NCBI GenBank assembly: GCA_029204225.1
Contig: MU831954.1
Span: 30,840 to 94,839 of the forward strand
Source: Diphasiastrum complanatum
Taxonomy: Eukaryota; Streptophyta; Lycopodiopsida; Lycopodiales; Lycopodiaceae
Direction of reading: 5' to 3'
DNA length: 64,000 bases
In this document: one piece after another, positions 46,101 to 58,100 of the stretch
Layout of the letters: every line of letters begins with the position of its first letter
Numbering within the stretch: position 1 is the first letter of the stretch
Program-made: the position numbers and the translations under genes
The notes under the pieces: model-generated
What the model saw: the letters and a program-made list of their open reading frames with translations, nothing else
Databases searched by the model: none
What the model was told of the DNA's origin: nothing

Positions 46101-49100
46101 TTCAGTTTCTCAATGGCAAGGGAGACCATGGTAGGAGTAAAAGAGGAGAAAGCAGAGAGATATAACAATCGCGTCAGTGGGAAAAGTATAAAGTAAGGTG
46201 ACATATTCAGTCTAACTATGTAAATCTCTCAGTAGTGGAGGTGGGGCACGGGGAATAAACTCGCGCCAAAAAGCACCAGATGAGGAGCTACAAAGAAGAT
46301 CCACCAGGCGTTTCCCTTTGAAAGATTCGTACATACGTTTTTTATAACGACAACTATAGCTATATAGACGTTTGAGATGCTGAAGGTGGGGGGATTGTGC
46401 AGATGGAAGGTGAAGTTGTTTGCATATGTCGTCATACCAAGGTTGGTGAAGATGAAGAAACTTCGTGTATGTGGATTTCCTACGGTATTTTGTTGGGAAG
46501 GCCATAGAGGCAGCAATATGAAGAGCTATAGTAAGGAAAGATGCCTGGGAATGGAGCGGGCTATCATATGGAAAATTATGGAGTCTTATGAAACTCCGTC
46601 TGTCTAGATGAGGTCCTGGCTTTGAAATCTCCGACCAGAAGTATGTAACCACGCTCAGAATGAAGAAGAATATCTGAAGAGAGATCGGCATATGGGGAAC
46701 CTGGGTATCATGGACGAAAATAACAGATTGCCAGATACAAATCCCTGTCAAGTCCAATACTCCAACTAGGAAGTCGAAGCCATAGGTAACATGTATGATC
46801 ATCTTGTCGAACCATATCAATGATAATTTGTAATGAATCCCTGTATGATCATCCTGTCGAACCATATCAATGATAATTTGTAATGAATCCCTGTATAAGC
46901 ATGCTATTCCACCAGAACGTCTGCCCCCCACATATCTAGTCTCTGAGCGAAAAACGGAAAACCAACTAAAGCCCTAAAACTCCGGTAGTCCCCTAAACTG
47001 ACTCTCATGAGTCTATGTAAAAAGAAGAATATTCCCCTGTGCAATAAAGTCTGCTAAATCTCCTGCTGCTGATGAAGAGTGAATGCCATTACAGTTCCAT
47101 AGCCTGATACGAAGGTGAGGTGAATGCAGGTGGCACGGGAGAAATGGATGGGGTCTCGAGCTGCTCCCACGCCCGAGAGCCCCAACTTCCTAGGCGCCAG
47201 AGGTAGATGGCCCTCGATCCAGACATCGAACCTGCCCATTCGATAAATAACAAAACGTCTTAATGCTTTAGCTTTCTGAAAATTTTTCTTGCGTTCTTGA
47301 ACTTGGATATAGGTAAGGTCCTCATCCAAGAAAATTTGTGTGCCTTTTAATTTAGATTTGAGTCTCAATATTTTGGTTCGCTCCTCTTTTGATATGAAAC
47401 GGATAGTGAGAATAGAATTGTCTCTTTTGGTTCGCCATGCCTTATCGACATTGAAACTCAATGTAGTATCTAGAAAGGATTTTGCCTCTTTCATAGCATC
47501 TTGAGTGTCGAGAACACCTCAAACTCGGACATTGAGAGATTTGAAGTTACGTAGTTTTTTTTTCAGATATAGTGAAATAACAGTAGACATATGAACAACA
47601 TTACCGTCTTCTTTTTGGAATAATGAAGCCCACGATTTTGTAGCCTCCTTATGTTCATTGACGTGTCGCTCCAGCTCATTAATTTGGTTTGTCGCTGGGG
47701 ATGGCGTTCTCTCCAAACTCTTTATTTTCTGCTTGAGAACCCGGTTATCTTGAAGTAGTGTCATCATTGTTATCTTAAGTTGTTAACACTACCTTCATGA
47801 TCAGGGATACATGTTGTCATGGTTCTCTCAGGCATCCCACGTCCTCCTTGAGTCATTTGGTATTTCCATTGTAGATCTCCCCTCAAGTACCCATCAGTAC
47901 ATCAGACGCTTTAGCTTGGGGTTAAGCCTGGCTATTACCGGGCTCATTTTATGGAGCTAGACATGGGAGGGTTCCCAGTTCTGCCACACTATCTAGACTC
48001 GGGATTATCACACAGCCTCAGATTTACATTGGGACAGCTCCGCGTAGTGTCAGCAACACTTTGTGTATTATTCTTTGACAGTATTTTGCAACTTGTCAAC
48101 TTGGACTTTTGCGAGCAGTAGTTTGAGCTCCTTTGGAGGCGTGATCTGTATTCTTTTAACATGATAAATATAGATGCACTCTTAGGCTTTTTATTAAATA
48201 TAGTTCTGAGTGTAGATTTATCTCAAAGTTTTATTGATTTACGTAAGTGAAAATCAGCTATTAGGTTCACCACACAAATGAGTTGTCTTTACTTAAATAT
48301 TGTACATAGTTCTCTTTTAGGGGGTAAATAAAGTAAAAAGTAACATTATTGCTTTATAAGTGCTTATACTCTACCATACAATGTTTGGATAGACTGTTGA
48401 AGATATCATTTGATATGTTTTTGACAAGCTTAGGGCTCAAACTAATTAGTTGTGTTCCTGTTTCCAACATAGTTATTGATTCATGGAACATTGTCGGACT
48501 GTTAGACTGATTATTTCCATTGATTTTCCATTGTCAGCAACGCTTTTTACTATGCTTTGTTAGAGCTGATATCTATCCTTAAGTTGTTTTGGTTAGTAGA
48601 TTCTGAGCTGTATGGATCTATAAATTATTCCATGGAAGTATTTTGCAAGTCGCCAAATTAAGACATTTTCAAGCAGTGATTTGAGCTCCTTTGGAGGCTT
48701 GACCGGTATTTTCTGAACTCATTATTTGTAGGTAAGAAGCCAACTCGCCAGTGGGATGCCTGGACTCGCCAGGAAGAGGAGAACTTTTTCAATGCATTGC
48801 GGCAAGTTGGCAAGGTCAGCCACCCAGTTTTCTCTCTAAGCTTTTCCATTGTAAGGTTATCAAAATAGTTTCACGGATATAGAAAAGAATCAAAGATCTT
48901 GGTTTAGTTTTAGTTTCTATTTTGGTGATATGCCTGTATTCTGCATGTTATACAACCTAGTTTTCTCTCTAAGCTATTCCATAGTAAGTTTACTTCAAAA
49001 ATTTCATGAATATAAAAGAGAATCAAAATTTTTTGTTTTGGTAGAAGTTTCTATTTTGGTGATACATCTGTATTCTGCATGTAACGAGAGTGAGTTACCG

Positions 49101-52100
49101 TGTCTTTCTTTTGAGGCAGAATTTTGAAAAAATCACCAGCAGAGTGCAAAGCAAGAACAAGGATCAAGTACGCCTCCTTTACTTCTCCTGCGATAACTCT
49201 CCAACATTAAAACTTCTATAGAATGCTAGAAGAAACAATTGCATGGTGCTACAATTGTCACTACATCACAATGAGCTCTAATTGCTGTAGGCCTTTGAAT
49301 CTGCATCAGTTACTCTTGACTTTGAACTATATGCTATATCAACTCTTTGATTTTGTAATTTTTCAGATATATTTTAACTTATTTATCTCATTTCATTCAG
49401 ATTACCTTAGTTTTGTAGGATATCTGAACCTTTGATTGTTTCAGGTACAAAGCATGCTAGCAACTCTGTTGGGAGTTACACTTGTGGTTAAGAATGGTGT
49501 TGTTCTGTGCCAGGTGCGACATTATTATTATCGAGTAATCAAACGCATGAACAAGCTGTTGGGGCCAGGCCTGATTTTGGATGCTAAAAATTCTAAAGAT
49601 GCAAATACAGCACTGCTTCATTGGTAAGGTTCATGTATGAAGTTCATCTTTTGCATCTATGAAAAAAAGTCTGTACAATATGGACTACAGTATTAATAAC
49701 TATCAATTTTGAATGATAGCAGTTTTGGATGATCTTAAGCTTGCCATTTGTTTAGGATTTCCATCCCCCCTCTCTAAAAAGTTGTCTTTTTGTGTCGTTC
49801 TTGCTCTAAGCATAGCGTCTCAAAACAGCTTTCAACATTGATGGTTTCTTTTCCTCAAAATAACTATTTCGGAATCGTTTTTTTTCTCCTGATCTTTTGT
49901 CCTTTGGAATTGCAGGTGGTCCTTGCTGGAGAAGCATAGCTGCTCAGCTTCCAAACTCCACCTAAAGCCTAGACGTTTCAAGAAATTTTTAAAGGCACTG
50001 GTTAGTATGCAAGATGATTCTTGCAGTTTCTTTGCTTATTTCATAATAGTATTTGTTGCCAATAGATTCATTTCTTCTGTTCTGTATTTGATGAGACTCT
50101 AGTTAATTTTTTATCTGGACCTGCCTCACTGGTGTAGCTTGTTATTTCTATTGAGTGAGGATCAATCTTTAATGGGTATTCTTATTTCTTTTTCATTCCA
50201 AGGAGCTTGAGGTTTCTGCAAGGCATTGATTATCCAGTTTGTTCACTCTCTAGACCTGTTGTGCATTTTCTGGATCAGGAACACCGATTATTGAAAGATC
50301 GCAAGAGAACCAAAAGGAAGCAAGTGCCGACAGTGGACTCTCCCTTTACATCCCCAGCTTCAGTCAGTACATCAGTAAATGCTTCTGTGGATGGCATGTC
50401 TGTACGTGGAGAGGCACAGGTGACTCGAAAGGCAGGTACACGAGGGTCACCAGTCAAGCGAAAATCAACGTCCCGCAAACCTGTTACTAGTGCTGAAGTA
50501 ACACGGCCTCCAAGGCAGAGGAGGAAAGTATCTGGTATGGCGACAAGTTCTTGCTTTTTCCCTCCACTTTCAACCTGACTTGAAATTTTAAAATTTTCGC
50601 CAGATTGGTAGTTTATCTTTTGAATGATGTGGTATGCAGTTCTGATGAGTAAAGGTCAAGTTGAAGAGTCGACTGTACTGGTCTTCTCTGCTGATACACT
50701 GCAATAGGACTAATTGATTCCATTTGGTGATTTTGACTAGTAAAATGTGTAAAGCAGGTCATTCAAAATGAGGTCCTTCAAGATTATATCAGTATACATT
50801 ATTGGTATCAGTTGGAGTGACTTGTGTTATTTTTTTGCTTGATTATATTTTGTGCTCTTTGTTTAACACATGTGCCCGTTCTGAGCAGCTTTTGGCTGGC
50901 CATATCGTTTTACACATATGGAATGCAATGAGTTCCATGGAACGATCTACGAATAGGTCCCCTATATCCTAAGCATAGCTACACTGCATTCAGGAACTGT
51001 TTAGAGATTAAGCTTTTTGTTTCAAAACGATGATATTTTAATTTTTTATCTTTTTTTGCTGGGTTTGATAAGGGAAGTTAAAAAAACAGTGGGGGCTGGA
51101 CAGAATTTGGTACTTACTGCTAAATTGTAGGGGGGGCTATCATTCAAATCTTTAAACCTTAGGTGCTAACTTTTTATCTAGTTAATATTAACTAGGACAA
51201 CACCAAGTAGTCACTGCTGTGGCATGCCTAGGCCCTTGTTTCATAGTTCGCTTTTCAGGTTTGGACTCTGTAGGTGCTATTCTGTACTGTTTAGGTAGAT
51301 ATACTTACTCAGGACTCAAAATTTCAAGAGTTCAAAGAATTGAAGATTTGAATTTGAGATTACCATATTATGTATAATCTAGGATAGCCAAACTTAGATG
51401 ATGAAAGATAATAATTCATAAGTTTGAAGATCTGAGTTGATTAGGACCATATTTAAACAATATATTGACATCATTTCTAGGATAGAACCCAACATAACAA
51501 AGAAGGCATGCAACCTTCAAGCTTATGGAGTCGACCCACAAATTTTCAGACCATTAATCCATTGTGCATAGCATGGACCAAATGCTACCACATTCCTAGC
51601 TCACATGCACAACACATGTCCGCATCAGCGTTCATACATTTGTATGAGAACTAACATGCCAAGTTTCCATCACTTCTCTGGAAGTGAAGGGCAGTGTTAG
51701 AAATAATAAATGATAATGTTAGTTTCCCATAGGTTACTTTGACCCAAAAGGTCGAGACTTGTGTAACCATGGGTTAGGTTTATTATTTAGACCATGTTAA
51801 GTCAGTTTTAGTTAAGTTGGACCCAATTTTGGTCTAGTAGTAACTCGTGGGTTCAAGTAAAGTCTAATTATGTTAAGGGACCCTATCTTGACTTTTGGGG
51901 GTGCCCTATAATTAGTAGGTTCTAGAACTTAGGGTTTGGAAGAGTCTAGGCCCTTGGAAGGCCTATTTATATGTACTCATTATTCATTTGTAATTCATTC
52001 CCTTTTAAGCATTGCTACTACTTTCTCTCTCCTTGAGGGTGCCTAACCCTCTCCCTCTTCTTCTTGTATATGGAGATTGAATGTTAGAAGGATCTTGGCA

Positions 52101-55100
52101 CTTTGATTTCCTACATGGTATCAGAGCCATGGATCTTCTATGCTTGATTTAGGGCGCCCTACCAAAAGAGATCGTCTTCACTTAGGAATCACAAAAATTC
52201 AGCACCTTTGCTGATTTTTTGGAGTGAAGATCTATTTTTTGACTCTTTTCCGTTTTGCAGGAGGGTGCCACACATCAAAGAAGACAACAGGATTTTGGGC
52301 GCCCAAAAATCAGGTTGTTGTTTGCTGATTTTTCAGGTTGCAGGAAGGCGCCATTAATTATCTTCTTCGGGGCTTCTTTTAGGTCGCCCACATCCATGTA
52401 GGTTTATCCTACTTCCGTTGGTCCGCTGCTGCCCTATTTTTCAGATTTGCTCCTTTGCAGGAGGGCGCCCATCTACAAGCAATTTTTATTCTTCTGATTT
52501 GGCTGGAAAATCAGCACCCTTGCTGATTTTACAAAGTGAAGATCCGCTTCTTTTTGCTTGTTTCCAGGTGTGGAAGAAGGCGCTAATTTTTTTGTGATGA
52601 TCCGATCACATTCCGAGGCTGAAAATTGGACAGCATATTACCATTTGTAGGGTGTTGCAACAGCCCTATCCGTGTGTGTATTGTTCACACTTTTTGGCAA
52701 GAAAGAAAGGTTCCGGAAAAAAGCTTTGTTGGAGGCTAACCTAATTCTTTGATTGCTGGTTTTTGAGTTTGTAATGCAATTTCAGGCTAAAATTTTCAGC
52801 GCACAAGGCTTGTAGGAGGGCGAGTTCCTACATCCATCTAATGTGTGGTTTCGACACATTCCGGTGCTGATTTTTCAGATTTGATACTTGCTGGTTTTTG
52901 TGTCTTTTAGGGCACATTTAGGGTTTGAAAAAGTTTATCTTCTTGGCTAGTTCTTATGGCAAGAGATTTGGGAGCAATTCGTACTTGTTCGGGCGAAGAT
53001 ATGTTGGATGGCACCAACTATTTTTCATGGAGTTGCAAGCTGAGGTTTGGCATCGACGTGATGATCAAGATTTGATCGGTAACAAGATCTATCTTATATC
53101 ATTTGAGATTTTGCAAGACCTTTAAAAGTGCTTGGGAAACACTTTTAAAGATGTACCGAATAACGGATTCATCGTCATGCTTTCTCCTCTCTACTTCATC
53201 CTCTTTGAAGGTGAAAGAGCAAAGGCATGCAAAGTTTGATCATTGTCTTTTTACAAGTACAAGTTTGTATGAGAATGTTGGTATATTCTTCTTTTCTTGA
53301 GCCATTTGTTGCAAATGATGGATGCATTAGTGAAGAACTTTATGAGCAAGCTTCTCAAGTTAATGTTTTGGAAAAGGCTGAAATCAAGCATTCTTTGAAG
53401 CCATTTTGTACTAACGGAGGAGGGGAAAAAATCATGTCAATTAGTACATTGGTTCAAAGTGGCATGTTGCTAGATTTTTTGGGTGTTCAAAGTGGCAAGC
53501 TGCTGGTTTTTCTCTTGAAGATGGTGGACAGCAGATTCAACCATGATTTATTGATCATTTTCAGCCTATGTTACATCGTGAGCATCCTATTATGCATCGG
53601 TAATGGCCCACGGAAGGTTTTTGGACAGCAAGGTCCACATTTGGAACACTTTGGACAGCAAAGTGTTGGTGATTTTGTGGCTGTTGGACAGCCTGCTACA
53701 GCCTCTTGTTGGCTGTCCGAGTCTTTGCGGGATAGCAAAGCATCTTTTTACTTTGGAGGAAACACACATGCCTCACCAAAATCAGTACCTTATACTGATT
53801 TTCCTGTTTTGATGCTTACTTATGATGGCGGTGTTGCCTTACCTAGTATTGGTGAGCAGATCATTGATAGTAAGATTCGGGAGGATGTGATGGGAAAAGA
53901 GTATCATACTCTTTTTTATGTTTCTTGTGGTAAGAATACTTATGGAATCATGTGGGAACCATTGATGGATTGCAAATCCATATTTCGGCTTGTGGCTGGT
54001 TTTTTGGTTACTTACTTTGGATGGTGCATGCTTGTCTTCACTCTTCGACTTGATGCTACCGCACTTCGTATTCTACATCTCTTCTACATCGGCCATGATT
54101 GGGGCTAAGATTTCGGCTGCTTCGACTACTTCAAGTTGAAGTTTTTTTAGCGGCATTAAGCTTGGACAACAAGCTACATCTTTTGTTTTTCGGCTACATG
54201 GAATTTTGGGCAGCATGCAACACTTTGCATTTTTGTTGCAATTTTTCATGCTTCATGTCATGTTATGTTTTTTACATTATCATTTAAGGAGGGTGTTAGA
54301 AATAATAAATGATAATGTTGGTTTCCCATAGGTTACTTTGACCCAAAAGGTCGAGACTTGTGTAACCATGGGTTAGGTTTATAATTTAGACCATGTTAAG
54401 TCAGTTTTAGTTAAGTTGAACCCAATTTTGGTCTAGTAGTAACTCGTGGGTCCAAGTAAAGTCTAATTATGTTAAGGGACCCTATCTTGACTTTTGGGGG
54501 TGCCCTATAATTAGTAGGTTTTAGACTTTAGGGTTTGGAAGAGTCTAGGCCCTTGGAAGGCCTATTTATATGTACTCATTATTCATTTGTAATTCATTCC
54601 CTTTTAAGCATTGCTGCTACTTTCTCTCTCCTTGAGGGTGCCTAACCCTCTCCCTCTTCTTCTTGTATATGGAGATTGAATGTTAGAAGGATCTTGGCAC
54701 TTTGATTTCCTACAGCTCAGGCATGATGAAGGCTGGCGGTAAAGAGCAAACCATTAGGAATACTAAGCTATTCACATTACTGCTTAGTTTCATCATGGAA
54801 TGGAAACTTTTTGCTTAATTGTAAGCAATTCACCGCTAAGAATGCTGATATGCAGTCCCTACAGAGGAAGACTTTTAGAGCATCTCCGACATAGAAACCC
54901 TGAAAAGTCTCCTACCAAGAACTCTCTTAAACCAGAATTATGTTTGGCGAATATTGTATTTGTAGTAAGAGTCCCTTAAAAATAGCCTTGAAATTAGGGC
55001 TGTTGGGTCCCAAGAGGGTCTGTGCTCTGTTACTGGGTCAATGGCATAGTCAGCTTCAGATTATCCACTTATAAGTGAAAACAATGTCCATGAGTCAAAC

Positions 55101-58100
55101 TTAGTAATTGACCATCTGTGAAATAAAAGCTCTTGATGTATTTTGTAGTAGTCCTACTCCTATGTCCATAAACTTTATGTACCGGGCTCTCATGATGTTG
55201 AGTACTATTTCATATTCAGCTTTTCAGCTCAATGGTGTTGATATTGTGAGAGGCTCATGTAAGTTCACATTTAATCTTCAGCTGACTCAAAACTTCACAA
55301 ATGCCAAATGGTCTAATATTAGGGATTTGAATGCCTGCGTGCTTGCTGTTACATATTTTTGCTTAATTTTGCCATTTGGTGAATGGAACTGCTAAAACAA
55401 TGTCATGGAAAGGCTAGCAACATTATGGACAGCATTACAGATGGAGCTCTGTTCAGAACTCTCTGATAACTCAAAATGAGTGTTCTCAATCAAAGCAAGT
55501 CTATAATATTGTCTGTTGATGGAAGCTTCATGTCCCTTTTTGAGTATGAGAATTGAAATAGATCATTGAATTTGCAATTTCTAAGGTGACACAACTGAAG
55601 GTACTTATGTAAGTCATACAAGGTCTTAATGGAATTTCAGGCTAAGCACTTGAGTGTAGCTGTGACATGCAGGGTATCAGCTAGTGAAGTTTTTTTATCT
55701 CTATAGGGGTAAATTCTAGTGTGGATACCTAGTTTTCTGTTGTGTTTCAACCTTAGTTGCCCGTTCTGGAACGTGTTCCGTTCCAGAATGGGACCTGCAA
55801 ATTTTTAGGTTTAACACAGCCTTTTCAACATGTTGCCTTAGGTGCTCTTCAAGACACATTTTAAGCCTCAGATGTAGAGACACTAATCGAACTTTGATAT
55901 TGTTATACGTATACAAATACCCTATTAGCCACAACATTTACTTGTGAACAAGGTTTAGCTAAATCAAGATTCTTTCCTTAAAGAATAGCAATTCCCTTTT
56001 GAAAAGTTTTGATCTATCTCAAACATTGACCTATTTAACTCTATGGTGGAAAATGGATCAAGGTCATATTTAAGTTTGAATCTCGGTTATAATGTTAATG
56101 TGACCATGGTTATATGGAGCTCAATTCATGGCCATATTTAACTTTGGATTATAGTTATATTTGAGTTTGAATTTGTCAAATGCAGTCAATTATTGTTTGC
56201 ACTTGTCATCGCTTGCAAGTGAACATTTTATGTTATCTAAGTACTACCCTATACTAAGAAGTAAATCATGTTAATCACAAGATAAATTCCTATTTTCTAG
56301 TTACATTTAACATTTTTCTGTGGAACAATTGCCATTTGAAAATTAGGCTTATTCTTTCCTGAAAACCCTGGTTCTTGAACCACTGATTCTCAAGCTTCCT
56401 AATACAAATTCCAAATCCATATAACACCATATAGACGGAAGAAAAAAAAAAACGTTCTGACCCAGTACGTTCCGGAACGAATGGTATGATACGTACAGTA
56501 CGTTCCCAAAAGGGTTGGAACGGGTTTCTAAGGTTTCAACCCATTTATGCAACTCATTTACCAGTGGTTCACTTGTACAGACTGCTCTCCCTGTTAAACA
56601 TGGTTTTGTCCTCTATCCCCCTTAAGCCTACTTCATCTTTTCTTTGGTCTCATCAGGTGTGTGCAGCTTGCAAGAGATCTTTTCTAGGCAGAGCACTTTT
56701 GAGCTAGCCTGCAAAATTTTGTCTAGGTTGCACATTTTATGATTGACTCTCGACTGGTCACTGGCAAAAGTTGAAGTTCAAGTGAAAGCAACGTTTTATT
56801 TATCTCTACTTGAGTATTTTGCTTAGTTGTGGATTGCTTTTCAATATATCATATTACAACCTCACCTGTTTCAAAACAGAATCCTGTCAGCAATATTTAA
56901 TTTGTTTGTCTTTTCTTGGTTAACACTTTTGGGTTTTTTATGAGTTTTATAGCAAAAGCATATTTGAAGTATTTCGAGCGGACTTCACAATTTTTTTGGT
57001 TTGTCCTCCAGATGGCTCTCTTTCCTCGGCTGCTATTAAACGTTGGGAGAAAGCGGCTAGTGCAGGTGTTACGCTCATGGCTGAAGCAGCTGAACATTTG
57101 GAAAGAGCTGCTGCTGCTGAGCAGCTGGAGAGATTAGGAGCAGCTGAGCAGCATATATCTTTGCAAACTAATCAGAAACCTGTAAGTTCGTGCAGCCCTG
57201 AAGGTAAAACCAACCAGCGCTCTTCTGACATCAAAGTCTGTGCAAAAGGTGTGCCTTCAGGTCCAGCATTGAAGGTTGTGCCTGTTACTAGGGTAGATAA
57301 CTCAACAAAACTAGTAGATTCAAGGATGTTTGAAAGCATGATTGCTGTCTCTGGGATGGATTCAAATGCTTGCAATAGCCTTTCGGTTTCGTTGCCACCT
57401 AGAACAATAGCACTGCAATCTTCTTTACTGCCATCGCCCTCCTGTGGATCAACTTTTTCATCTGGAGGTGTAATGTTTGTTCCAATACAAGCTTGCAAGG
57501 GCTTAGTAGAAATGCCATCCAACACTACAATGTATAGGGATTCAATTTGTTCGGCAGAGGGAGGAAGAAGTTCAGAAAACAATTCTTCAAAGCTGAAATT
57601 GCAGTTGTTTCCAATTGACGAATTTACTCGCAAGGCATTGGAACAGGTACTTTTTGAGAATTCTAAAGTGAGTGGAATGAACATTGTTGACAAACTTATA
57701 AAAGCTCTCAGTTTCAAGTTAAAGTCATTACTTGCACCTTTAGGAACCTTTGCATACAGCAGGTCACAAAAGTTTGTCATGTGCCCCAGGATGGCCTAAA
57801 TCCACACCTCGAGCTTACTTTGAAAGGGAGAAAATCAATAGCATCAGTATTACAACACCTGATTACAAAGTGGGGTAAATCATCTATTGCTACTGGTGAA
57901 CTCCGCCTGTTCCCATTCAGTACTCAGTGGAACAATGTGGCAAATTGTCAAAGTTGGTGCTCTAAAGATGTTGCGATTAGTGCTGCTGATGTTCATGAAA
58001 CCATAGGCAGTTCGCTGACATTTCGTCTTAGGTATGTGTTAAATGTCTTCATGGTTTTGCAGATGAATTCTCCCAAACAATGTAAACTGTTTCTAGAGTT

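Larger units (their letters stand above)
43971..47800 (-). mobile_element. LINE (non-LTR retrotransposon) in intron 1 of the TKI1-like gene, antisense
   Basis: Minus-strand order from 47.8 kb downward: ORF1 (47767-47054), endonuclease, reverse transcriptase, thumb, Cys-rich end. The endonuclease start WNCNGIHSSS lies near 47080-47110 and overlaps the ORF1 end. The element is antisense to the host gene, as is common for tolerated intronic insertions. The 3' end and its poly(A)/(T) are not certain; T-rich text lies at 44055-44080. No target-site duplication was identified. Confidence 0.85.
51695..54714 (+). mobile_element. Non-autonomous LTR retrotransposon (3.0 kb) in intron 6
   Basis: Two 421-bp LTRs (51695-52115, 54294-54714), both starting TGTTAGAAATAATAAATG and ending TTTCCTACA, differ at about 7 sites by eye. 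A primer-binding site TGGTATCAGAGCC (52116-52128) and a polypurine tract AAGGAGGG (54286-54293) are present. The 2.2-kb interior has a gag remnant but no protease, integrase or RT, so it must borrow proteins from a copia relative. Flanking bases GGCAG and GCTCA do not match, so no target-site duplication is visible. It is in the same orientation as the host gene. Confidence 0.92.

Noticed and set aside
50207-50278. Upstream extension of TKI1 exon 6 beginning with LRFLQGIDYP-like text
   Set aside because: Joining at 50203 puts the frame out of phase with exon 5; acceptor at 50278 gives KAL-EHRLLKDRK in phase, as in TKI1 proteins.
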